From Bacteroidales bacterium UBA3724 (GTDB taxonomy: Bacteria > Bacteroidota > Bacteroidia > Bacteroidales > P3): DNA of 16,499 bases. The position numbers and the translations under genes are program-made. The stretch is from NCBI GenBank assembly GCA_002371315.1, contig DFHL01000084.1, positions 1,936-18,434 on the forward strand, in the 5' to 3' direction. This document shows, one piece after another, positions 1-8,200 of this stretch. The notes under the pieces are model-generated. The model had not been told where the DNA came from, did no database searches, and saw only the letters and a list, made by a program, of their open reading frames with translations. Numbering within the stretch: the first letter of the stretch is position 1; every line of letters starts with the position of its first letter.

Positions 1-3
1 GAA

Positions 4-58
4 TAGTGACCAGTGACACGAACGCGCTCGTTTCACAGGTCACTGGTCACAGGTCACT
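4..58. repeat. Palindromic heptamer element, copy 1
   Basis: The core hairpin pairs GTGA (13-16) and ACGA (18-21) with TCGT (28-31) and TCAC (33-36), with a C/T mismatch and the six-base loop ACGCGC. Outside it, AGTGACC (5-11) pairs with GGTCACT (38-44). Two more right-arm heptamers follow. It lies immediately upstream of mtnN. Confidence 0.85.
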
Positions 59-75
59 ACTTAAAGATATAACCA

Positions 76-744
76 ATGAAAATAGGAGTAATAATAGCAA
101 TGGATATTGAGTATCGGCAGATGCGCGATGCTCTTGGCGGCGACACGGGCCGTATGGGAAACAACGATATCGTGCTGTGGCAGTGCGGCATAGGCAAGGT
201 CAATGCCGCTGTTGGCACTATGCGGCTTGTGGCTGAGCACCACCCCGATGCCATCATCAGCACAGGCCTGGCCGGCGGCATCGACGAGGGGATGCAGGTG
301 ATGGATGTGCTGGCGGCGTCGCAGTGTGTCTACCACGATGTCGACTGCGGCACGGGTCTTGGCTGCCAGTTGGGCCAGGTGCAGGGCCTTCCGGCACGTT
401 TCGACGCCGACGCGCGCCTGCTGGGCCACGCCACCGAGGTGCCCACGGCGCCGGGCGAACGCCTTGTCAGGGGACTTATCTGCACTGGCGACCAGTTCAT
501 TACCGACCGCGGCAGGCAGGCTGCCATCAAGGGCAACTTCCCCGACGGTATGGCCTGCGATATGGAGAGCGCTGCCATCGCCCAGACCTGTTATCTGCTT
601 GGCGTGCCCTTCCTGAGCCTGCGCGTCATCAGCGACACGCCGGGCCGCACCGACAACCACCAGCAGCAGTGGGAGGATTTTCTGGCCTCGATGTGCGACA
701 GGTCGTTCCACTTCGTGAAACGCTATCTGGAAACGATGAGTTAG
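76..744 (+). CDS. mtnN: 5'-methylthioadenosine/S-adenosylhomocysteine nucleosidase
   Basis: This cytoplasmic hydrolase cleaves adenine from S-adenosylhomocysteine and methylthioadenosine, giving S-ribosylhomocysteine and methylthioribose. The 222-residue product starts MKIGVIIAMDIEY, matching the family N-terminus, and Glu12 sits where the E. coli enzyme has its catalytic Glu12. The motif DMESAAIA places the second glutamate at residue 164, and LRVISD places the catalytic aspartate at residue 187. The 23-residue spacing between them equals that of E. coli Glu174 and Asp197. A glycine-rich segment STGLAGG (about 62-68) fits the nucleoside phosphorylase fold. The length is close to the usual 230. 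ATG at 76 follows an A-rich leader and is the only start that keeps the conserved N-terminus. The TAG stop (742-744) lies inside the left edge of a palindromic repeat. luxS, which uses the product of this enzyme, is 141 bases downstream on the same strand. Confidence 0.95.
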   Translation: MKIGVIIAMDIEYRQMRDALGGDTGRMGNNDIVLWQCGIGKVNAAVGTMRLVAEHHPDAIISTGLAGGIDEGMQVMDVLAASQCVYHDVDCGTGLGCQLGQVQGLPARFDADARLLGHATEVPTAPGERLVRGLICTGDQFITDRGRQAAIKGNFPDGMACDMESAAIAQTCYLLGVPFLSLRVISDTPGRTDNHQQQWEDFLASMCDRSFHFVKRYLETMS

Positions 745-860
745 TGACCAGTGACCAGTGACCAGTGACACGAATGTGTTCGTTTCACAGGTCACTTGTC
801 ACAGGTCACTTATCACAGGTCACTTATCACAGGTCACTTATCACAGGTCACTTGTCACAG
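742..860. repeat. Palindromic heptamer element, copy 2 (expanded)
   Basis: The same core hairpin lies at 765-788, here with loop ATGTGT. The left arm has three GTGACCA heptamers (744-764). The right arm has ten heptamers (790-859), alternating GGTCACT with TATCACA or TGTCACA, i.e. five 14-base units. It fills the mtnN-luxS gap, and its first bases include the mtnN stop codon. Confidence 0.9.
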
Positions 861-885
861 AATCTTTAATCTTTAAACTTTACAA

Positions 886-1380
886 ATGGAAGTAATACAA
901 AGTTTTACAATCGACCATACCCACCTGAAACCGGGTATCTATGTTTCGCGCGAGGACAAGGGTTTTACCACGTTCGACCTGCGAATCACCGAACCGAATA
1001 AAGAACCCGCCGTGGCTCCCGCTGCCATCCATAGTATGGAGCACCTTATGGCCACTTGGTTCCGCAATTCGCGCGTCAAGGACGATGTTGTGTATGTAGG
1101 GCCAATGGGTTGTCTTACAGGTATGTATCTTATTATGACTGGGAAATACAGTGTTGAAGATATACGCCAGCTCACGATTGAGTGCCTGGAGTGGATGCTG
1201 ACCCAGACGAAAGTGCCCGCCACAACGCCCGAAACGTGCGGCAACTGTCTGCTTCACGACCTGCCGATGTGCAAGTGGGAGAGCGCCCGCTATCTTGACC
1301 GTCTGAAGAATGATTTCCACAGCGAATACACTAAGCTTCAGGTTACTCTGGCTGACGGCAAAGTCTTTGCCGACGCTTGA
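886..1380 (+). CDS. luxS: S-ribosylhomocysteine lyase (AI-2 synthase)
   Basis: LuxS splits S-ribosylhomocysteine into homocysteine and DPD, the precursor of autoinducer 2, in the cytoplasm. The 164-residue protein has the family's motifs in order. FDLRITEPN lies at about residues 30-38. HSMEH supplies metal ligands His49 and His53, with the catalytic-base glutamate at 52. GCLTG carries the catalytic cysteine at 76. CGNCLLHDL has Cys118 at the position of the third metal ligand. The extra Cys121 is not needed by the family. The length is typical. ATG at 886 follows an A/T-rich stretch with no clear Shine-Dalgarno, as is common in Bacteroidota. It follows mtnN in the same direction, so the two catalyse consecutive steps and could share a transcript, but an expanded palindromic repeat fills the gap and might uncouple them. 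A candidate intrinsic terminator begins about 100 bases after the stop. Confidence 0.96.
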   Translation: MEVIQSFTIDHTHLKPGIYVSREDKGFTTFDLRITEPNKEPAVAPAAIHSMEHLMATWFRNSRVKDDVVYVGPMGCLTGMYLIMTGKYSVEDIRQLTIECLEWMLTQTKVPATTPETCGNCLLHDLPMCKWESARYLDRLKNDFHSEYTKLQVTLADGKVFADA

Positions 1381-1482
1381 TTAAAAGTGAACTCCAATAA
1401 TTATTTTAATCGGCGAATTGTTCGAATTTAACGAATTAATATTGAGAAATTTGTTTTGCAAGCAAAGCGCGAATAAAAGAAT

Positions 1483-1509
1483 TTTTAGAGGTGTTCTAAA
1501 ATTTTTTTT
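1483..1509 (+). terminator. Candidate intrinsic terminator after luxS
   Basis: TTTTAGA (1483-1489) and TCTAAAA (1495-1501) form a 7-bp stem around GGTGT, followed directly by eight T (1502-1509). The stem is A/T-rich and so weak, but its shape, its T tract and its place about 100 bases after the luxS stop fit a rho-independent terminator. Confidence 0.55.
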
Positions 1510-1522
1510 CTGTCTTGCGCAA

Positions 1523-1530
1523 TATTTTTG
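1523..1530 (+). promoter_or_regulatory. Candidate -7 element upstream of tRNA-Arg
   Basis: TATTTTTG matches the Bacteroidota -7 consensus TAnnTTTG and lies about 60 bases before the tRNA. No good TTG-type -33 element is visible at the usual spacing, so the call is tentative. Confidence 0.35.
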
Positions 1531-1589
1531 CAAATTCTCGTTTACTATGTCGTGAATGATGCAAAAAGAATGCACTTGTATAGTTGATT

Positions 1590-1663
1590 GGCCCCGTAGT
1601 TCAGCTGAATAGAACGTCGGATTCCGGTTCCGAAAGTCGTGGGTTTGAATCCCGCCGGGGTCA
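1590..1663 (+). tRNA. tRNA-Arg (anticodon CCG)
   Basis: The 74 bases fold into a full cloverleaf. The 7-bp acceptor stem GGCCCCG/CGGGGTC contains one G-U pair. The D arm is GTTC/GAAC. The anticodon stem TCGGA/TCCGA encloses loop TTCCGGT, so the anticodon CCG (1624-1626) reads the arginine codon CGG. The T arm is GTGGG/CCCGC with loop TTTGAAT. The discriminator base is A at 1663, and the CCA end is not encoded. It lies alone between luxS and the giant surface-protein gene. Confidence 0.95.
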
Positions 1664-1678
1664 CAACGGAGATGTGAA

Positions 1679-1744
1679 TAGTGATGAGTGACCAGTGACA
1701 CGAACGCGCTCGTTTCACGGGTCAGGGGTCACTGGTCACTCATC
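1679..1744. repeat. Palindromic heptamer element, copy 3
   Basis: The core hairpin is at 1695-1718 with loop ACGCGC. GATGAGTGACCAGTGAC (1683-1699) is the perfect reverse complement of 1728-1744, so an alternative 17-bp stem can form around the core. It starts 15 bases after the tRNA and could help end or process that transcript. Confidence 0.88.
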
Positions 1745-1786
1745 CATAACTTAATTTTTCCGAAAACGGAGAGGATTTTTGTAAAA

Positions 1787-1875
1787 AGTGACCTGTGACA
1801 AGTGACAAGTGACACGAATGCGCTCGTTTCACGGGTCACTGATCACAGGTCACTCGCCACTGGCCGCAGGCCACT
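1787..1875. repeat. Palindromic heptamer element, copy 4
   Basis: The core hairpin is at 1809-1832 with loop ATGCGC. The left arm is GTGACCT then two GTGACAA. AGTGACCTGTGA (1787-1798) pairs perfectly with 1843-1854. The last three right-arm heptamers (1855-1875) have drifted to CGCCACT, GGCCGCA and GGCCACT. Confidence 0.87.
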
Positions 1876-1889
1876 TATACACATTGTTT

Positions 1890-1897
1890 TATCTTTG
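1890..1897 (+). promoter_or_regulatory. Candidate upstream -7 element for the giant gene
   Basis: TATCTTTG fits the Bacteroidota TAnnTTTG consensus. It lies 327 bases before the ATG, just downstream of palindromic copy 4. No clear -33 element is seen. Confidence 0.35.
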
Positions 1898-1980
1898 GCA
1901 TTGGTGTGTCCCGATAAGCCAAAATCGGCCTGCGCAGAAATAAAATCTGCCAAAAACAGTTCCAAATTTATTTTTATTTG

Positions 1981-1988
1981 TATCTTTG
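1981..1988 (+). promoter_or_regulatory. Candidate main -7 element for the giant gene
   Basis: TATCTTTG followed by CA is a very typical Bacteroidota -7 region, and an A/T-rich stretch lies upstream. The -33 box is not obvious. A start near 1995 would give a 5' leader of about 230 bases containing a stem-loop (2048-2088) and palindromic copy 5. Confidence 0.5.
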
Positions 1989-2047
1989 CAACCGTAATTG
2001 TGGTATTTTTGCTGCAGGGCAAAAACACTCACAATCAGTTAATCCAA

Positions 2048-2088
2048 CGACAGGTTGTCTGAAAATGGATGTTTTCAGTAGTCTGTCG
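2048..2088 (+). other. Two-part stem-loop in the leader of the giant gene
   Basis: CGACAG (2048-2053) pairs with CTGTCG (2083-2088). Inside it, CTGAAAA (2059-2065) pairs with TTTTCAG (2072-2078) around loop TGGATG. A 5-by-4 internal loop separates the two stems. No T tract follows, so it is not a standard terminator; a regulatory or stabilising RNA structure is possible. Confidence 0.5.
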
Positions 2089-2116
2089 CACAGTGCATTA
2101 ACGCTATTCAATTTTA

Positions 2117-2191
2117 AGTGACAAGTGATATGTGACAAGTGACACGAACTCGCTCGTTTCACAGGTCACAGGTCACTGTTCACAGGCAACA
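2117..2191. repeat. Palindromic heptamer element, copy 5
   Basis: The core hairpin is at 2139-2162 with loop ACTCGC. The left heptamers are GTGACAA, GTGATAT and GTGACAA (2118-2138). The right ones are GGTCACA, GGTCACT, GTTCACA and a decayed GGCAACA (2164-2191). It lies about 30 bases before the start of the giant gene, within its likely 5' leader. Confidence 0.86.
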
Positions 2192-2223
2192 GGGAAATAA
2201 TTAATAATAAATAACAATCAACT

Positions 2224-2289
2224 ATGAAGAAATTAGTACAATTTCTAATCATCACGGTATTCTTGTTTGTACCGGGTCTTATTCAGGCA
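2224..2289 (+). other. Sec signal peptide of the giant protein
   Basis: Residues 1-22 have two lysines at positions 2-3, a hydrophobic stretch at about 4-20 and a small residue at the likely cleavage point (IQA before QS). No lipobox cysteine is present, so signal peptidase I is expected and a lipoprotein is not. This fixes ATG at 2224 as the start. Confidence 0.85.
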
Positions 2290-5200
2290 CAAAGTCTGTC
2301 GCAGTATGGTTTCGAGACAGGCATAGACTCCTCAAAATGGGTGGATATGACGACGTCTACGCAGATTCTGGCACCTTCGAATGCCGATGGTGCCGTTTCG
2401 CAGCTGGAGGATATCGGGTTTGCATTTCCTTTTGGAAGTCAAACCTATACGCAGTTTTCTGTCAACACTGACGGCAACCTGCGGCTTGGCAGCGAGGTGA
2501 CAGGGGCTTCGGTATACAGTCAGCCGTTCGAAGCCAATAACGCGAATATAGACAACCCCAAAATCACGGGTTTTGGATGTGATGGATATGGCGCTTCTGG
2601 ATCTCATTACGTCAAGAAGTTGCTTGTTGAAACAAACGACGACACGATGCTTGTCGTCGAGTTCTGTATGGGAACATACAATACAACTACTCGCAATCAG
2701 TTGTACAAGTGGCAGATACACCTCAATGCCAATGGCAATGTCGACATTGTCTATCCTGGTGCTTCGGGCATACCAGCGACGGCACCGGCGCCCTCACGTC
2801 AGTGTGGATTGTGCATCAATTCATCTGATGGTTGGACGGTTTCGGCCAACCACATTGCAACGCATTTCACAGATGGCGAAGAAGAGGAAATACCTATGAG
2901 CACGTGGCCGGATGCTGGGCGCTATTATACTTTTTTGCATCCCAGCAATGTCAGCTGTCCGGCGCCGCTCATCCTTGCTCTCGATGTGGAACCGACATCG
3001 GCTACATTGACGTGGACACCCGGTGGAACGGAAAGCTTGTGGGCATTGTCGATTAACGGCAATACGGTGATTGTCAGCGACACTACTTATACGTTTACTG
3101 GTCTGACGGCCAATACGAACTATTCTGTTTCGCTGCGGGCGATATGTGGAGCGGGAGACACGAGCTATATGATGGTGCAGTCATTCCGTACTGCTTGCGC
3201 TTATATAAGTATACCTTACAGTTATGGTTTTGAAGATGTTGATATGGATGGTAAGTCTTACGAGGACTTTGGTGTGGATTGCTGGGCGCGTCACACCAGT
3301 GAGATGTACGGCAGTGGATATCCCAATGTTATCGAAGACTCGATGCGCTGCCACAGTGGCGGAAAGGGACTTGTGTGGTATATGAGAAACTTCGGCAAGA
3401 CACCTGAAGTGTACCCGATAGAGGACCCCGAGAACCCAGTCCCCGCGGTTGTTGCAAGTGGCAACTACCAGTTTGTTGTCCTTCCGGGTGTCGACACGAG
3501 CCAGTATCCTGTCAATGGCTTGAGCCTTGAATTCTGGGCCCAGAGGGGTGATCCGACGCATCATCCCAAGTTTATGATTGGTGTGATGACCGACCCGAAC
3601 GACCTCTCCACATTGACGCTGGTGGACAGCGTCGAGGTGGACGGTTCGGACTGGGGAAAATACGTGGCGTACCTTGCGGGCTATCAGGGTACAGGCCGCT
3701 ATGTGGCATTGGGAGCCATCAATCCCGAATCGGAATGGGGGGCATTTGTGGATGATATCACCCTCGATGTGATGCCCTCTTGCCCGTTCAAGAGCGAGCT
3801 GTCGGTCGACAGCGTCGGCACTGACTTTGTCAGCGTCAGCTGGCATCAGTATGGCAACGAGTCGGGTTGGCTGGTCTATATGAACGGTCAAATCGTAGGT
3901 TCGACCACCGGCACCGCTTACAGGGTAATGAACCTTACGGAGAACACACCCTACACATTCGAAGTGGCTGCGCTGTGTGGCTCTGGCGACACGAGCATTG
4001 TGGGTGCAAAGGTCAATGCCGTTACGTCGTGTGCCAGCTCGTGCAGTTATCAGATGACGTTTGTCAACCCCAACGGCTACGCCTGGAACAATGGTGGCAT
4101 TACGATGGTGATGGGTTCGAACAGCGTCGAATACAGGATGAATGCGGATACGTTGAAGACGGTGCAGGTGGAGGTCTGCAAGGGTTATCCGCTTGATCTG
4201 ATATATTCATCGTATTATTCGTATTGGAATTCGTTCTACTTTATAAATGGTACGACGGGCGATACCGTTGCGTCGTTTGTGGATGGCAGCCAGATGGAAC
4301 CGGGAGTGTCGTTCTACCATAACGAAAACCCCTGTCCGACCTGTGGCTTTGTGGTAGGGTTGACCTGCGTCGACTCGTCGGCAACCCAAGCCACCCTCGA
4401 GTGGTCGCAAGTGGGCGGCGAGGCCGACGGCTGGCAGGTGAGATATGTGAATGAGCATACCAACATCGTGCTCGATACCATTGTCTACGACACCGTGGTG
4501 ACGCTTACGGGCCTCAATCCTTCATCGCCATATAGCGTCATTGTCGTAGCCGGTTGCAACGACACGCTGCCGTCGCCCGCCGACACGGTCCGCTTCAGCA
4601 CGCCGACGCTGTGTGCTCCGGTTAGCGGACTTGCGCTGGATACCAACACGGTTCCCATCACCACGGCCGACATCGTCTGGAACCCCGGCGGCAGTGAGAA
4701 CTCCTGGAATGTGAAGTATGTCGCCGATGGAGAGACCGACACGGTTGTGTACCAGAATATTACAACGCCCAGATATACGCTGACGGGCCTTACACCATTG
4801 AAAACCTACAACGTTTACGTCCAGTCGGATTGCGGTATCGAAATGGGAATTGGCAGCTGGAGACTTTTGACCTTCAATACCCAGCGCTGTGCAGAATATT
4901 GCGAATACGAGATGCATCTTGCCGATTCGTACGGCGACGGCTGGAACGGTGCCTCGATAGCCATAACGCAGGGCCAGTGGAGCCAGACGGTGACGATGTC
5001 GACTGGCAGAACCTACGACACCACCATCTCCGTCTGCCAGGGTGAGCCGATATCGTTCAAATTCAATTCGGGACGCTATAATGGCGAATGCTCGTTCCAG
5101 ATCATCGACCAGAATGGCGACACCGTTTTTGCCTCCTACAATGCGTCGTCGCTCTCCACCACTCAGCCTTTCTTCACGCACCCCAACCCCTGTTCGCCGT

Positions 5201-8200
5201 GCGGTTTTACTTCCGACCTCGCCTATGTCGACTCCTCGTCCACTTGGGCCGCTTTTGCGTGGAATTATTATGGCTCGTCCAGCAGTTGGATGGTCCGCTA
5301 TGTCGCCGATGGAAGCACCGACACGCTTACCCTGACCACCGACACATTGGCAGTGACGCTCAACAACCTCGTTCCAAGTACGCAATACAAGCTCTATGTG
5401 CGTCCCGTGTGTGCCGATGGCGCCCACTATCTTGTGGATTCCTTGTCGTTTGTCACAATGGGCGGCTGTGTCGCCCCCAGCCACCTCATTCTTAGCGACA
5501 CCACCGAGACGGGCGTCACCCTTTCCTGGCGCGCCGATATGCAGCAGTGGAACCTCAAGTATGTACCCGCCGGCACTACCGACACCCTCTTTGCTGGCAA
5601 CCTGACGACGCCGTCCTATACCTTCAGCGGACTTGGTTATAATACATTGTATCATATTTATCTTCAGAGCGCCTGCGGCAGCGATGGCAATAGCAGTTGG
5701 ACAAACATTGACTATACCACCTCGCCGCGTCCCATAACGCTGCCTTACAATGAAACCTTCGACAGTGTTCCCAGCAACGAATATCTGATTCTTCTGAACG
5801 GAACGCAGCCCAACTACTGGACCGTAGGCACCAGCTCCAATGGAACCCGAAGCCTCTTCATCACCAATGACGGCTCCTCCAACGGCTACAACAAGTCTTC
5901 TCAATCCACCGTCTTCGCCTACGCTCCCATTCGATTCACAGAGCAAGGTCTGTGCCAGTATTCCTACGACTGGCAATGCTACGGCGAAACCACATACGAC
6001 TATCTCCGCGTCGCCCTCGTGCCCGCATCCGTTGCGCTTACCCCAGGAAACACCACCGGCTGGAACTACAATGCACTCCCCTCGGGCAGCATAGCCCTCG
6101 ATAATGGTGGCAAACTCAACCTCAGCAACAACTGGACCACCGTCACCGGCTCCTTCGCCGTCGATTCCAGCATCTACGCTACCAACTGGAACCTCGTCTT
6201 CTATTGGCGCAACGACGGCAGCCAGGGTTCCAACCCCGCTGGTTCCATCGACAATATCTCGCTCAATATCCCCTCGTGTCAGACACCGGCCGACCTCGCC
6301 GTCCTCGACAGCTCCATAACCAGTGCCACCCTCACCTGGTCGCAGTACGGTACACCCGGCGGATGGACCGTAAGCTATCTCGCTGATGACTCCACCGATA
6401 CCCTTAGCGTCACCACCGACACCGCTCTCGTCACCCTCGCCAACCTCGCGCCAGCCACCACCTACACCGTTTGGGTGCAGACACAGTGCGACTCGGGCGA
6501 TGTCAGCAATGCAGCTGCCATCTCCCTCAAGACCCTTTGCGACTACGCCGATGTGCCGTACTATACCGGGTTCGAATCCTCCAACCGCTTCCCCGACTGC
6601 TGGTGGCGACATACAACCTTCAACAGCAACTACTATCCCACCATCAGCTCCTCATCCTCCTACGCTCACAGCGGCAACCGCTACATCTACGTCTATCAGT
6701 ACTACACCACGCAATCCTGCGTCGCTCTGCCTCCGTTCCAGAACCCCGCCAACCTTCAGCTCTCCTTCTATGCCAAATACGAAAACTATCCCGTCACCGT
6801 CGAAGCCGGTGTGCTCGAAGGACACTCATTCATTCCCGTCGACAGCGTCGCCCTTCGCACTGACTATCCGCTCAACCCCTACATCATCCCTCTCTCCGAC
6901 TATACCGGCAACGGACACCGCATCGCTCTGCGCTTCAAAAACAACACCGGATACGGCTATTGCTATCTCGACGACATCACGGTCGAAACCATTCCGCCCT
7001 GTCCTCTCGTCGACAGCCTCGTCGCCAACGCCCTCTCCGACAGCTCCGCACACATCTCCTGGTTTGATACCGTCGCCAACGCCTGGAACCTCAAGTATGT
7101 CCGCATCGGCTCCACCGACACCCAGTTCGTCTACAACGCCACCACCAATGCCACCCTCCTGAATTCCCTCGCCGACAACTCCAATTATTACGTCTATGTC
7201 CAGGCTGTCTGCGGCAATGACGGCGTCGGCAATTGGCTGAAGGCCACCTTCTCCACCCCCTGCGCCCTGCGCACCGTGCCCTTCTTCCAGGATTTCGAAA
7301 ACGCTGGCAACACGCTGCCTTCCTGCTGGTCTACCTCAAACTCCGGCTTTACCTCTATCTACTCCTATTCCGGCTATTCTCATAGCGGCACCCGTACGTT
7401 GTATATACGGCCCTACAACGGCGAGAGCGATGTCGTCCTGCCTGAGTTCGCCAATCTCAACACGCTGATGCTTACCTTCTTCGCCAAAGCCACCTCGCTC
7501 AACTATCTGCCCGATACCGTCGAAGTGGGCGTGATGGAAAACGGCGTACGGGTGCCGGTCAGCTATATCGGCATTTCTGATGTCTTCCCCAACGACCCCT
7601 ATCTCGTATCCTTCGCCGGATATTCAGGCTCGGGCTCGCACCCCTACATTCGCGTAAAGTCCCGCAACTCCTCCTCTGCACAGGTCCACTTCGACGATAT
7701 CGCACTGAACACCATTCCCGAATGTATGCCTGTCAGGGGCATCAATGTCGCCTGCCTCAATGCCGACTCCGCCACCCTGCAATGGCTGTCCACAGGCTCC
7801 GAGTCGGCTTGGAACGTCAAGTATATCGCCAACGGCTCCTACGACACCGCCACACTCCAGGTGTTGCAACCCGAGGTACATCTGCAGCAGCTACAGGCCT
7901 CGAACGTCTATACCGTCTGGGTGCAGGCGGCCTGCGGAAACCGCACGACCCAGTGGAACAGCTACTCTTTCACCACCCCTTGCAACTACTCCGATGTGCC
8001 TTACTCAATGGACTTCGAGTCTGAAGGCTACAACCGTATGCCTTCTTGCTGGAACTCCCTGCGAACCACCTCCGCCTTCGCTACCTCGGGCTCCGGCTAT
8101 GCCAACTCGGGACAGCATTATCTCTATCTCGTCCCCAACAACGGCAACCTCGACACCGCCACCATCCTCCTACCGCCGTTCCAGAACCCCAGCCAGCTCC

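Larger units (their letters stand above)
1664..2223. other. Long intergenic region with repeats and promoters, no protein gene
   Basis: These 560 bases hold palindromic copies 3, 4 and 5, two candidate -7 elements and small hairpins: TCCG/CGGA around AAAA at 1759-1770, CCGAT/ATCGG at 1911-1928, GCAGA/TCTGC at 1934-1950, and the leader stem-loop at 2048-2088. Short open frames here run through the repeats and look non-coding. Confidence 0.7.

Noticed and set aside
61..795. 244-residue minus-strand frame opposite mtnN
   Set aside because: It overlaps an mtnN gene with all catalytic residues intact, and its start lies within the palindromic repeat.
742..860. Possible CRISPR array from the regular repeats
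   Set aside because: The 14-base units are directly adjacent, with no unique spacers, and form one arm of a palindrome. No cas genes are near.
742..860. Possible replication origin with iterons
   Set aside because: Similar elements recur at several gene borders, and no initiator gene or typical DnaA boxes are seen, so an origin is not supported.
1381..1701. 106-residue minus-strand frame with GGIQTHDFRNRN-like peptide
   Set aside because: It runs antisense through the tRNA-Arg gene; peptides of this kind are a known artefact of reading tRNA genes backwards.
1759..1780. Short hairpin TCCG AAAA CGGA followed by TTTTT as a terminator
   Set aside because: The stem has only 4 bp and the T run is separated by five bases; too weak to call separately from palindromic copy 3.
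1802..2062. 86-residue plus-strand frame with a hydrophobic stretch
   Set aside because: Its first part is the translated palindromic repeat and the rest is promoter DNA. It has no homologous motif and no sensible start context.
4522..6612. 696-residue open frame on the minus strand
   Set aside because: It lies entirely inside the giant gene. The + strand codons here mostly end in C, which removes stops from the opposite strand. Its translation is Gly/Val/Arg-rich with no recognisable domain, while the + strand shows clear modules throughout.
6386..7162. 258-residue plus-strand frame rich in Pro, Ser and Thr
   Set aside because: It is the out-of-frame reading of the giant gene; the main frame shows well-formed FN3 and adhesin modules over the same bases.
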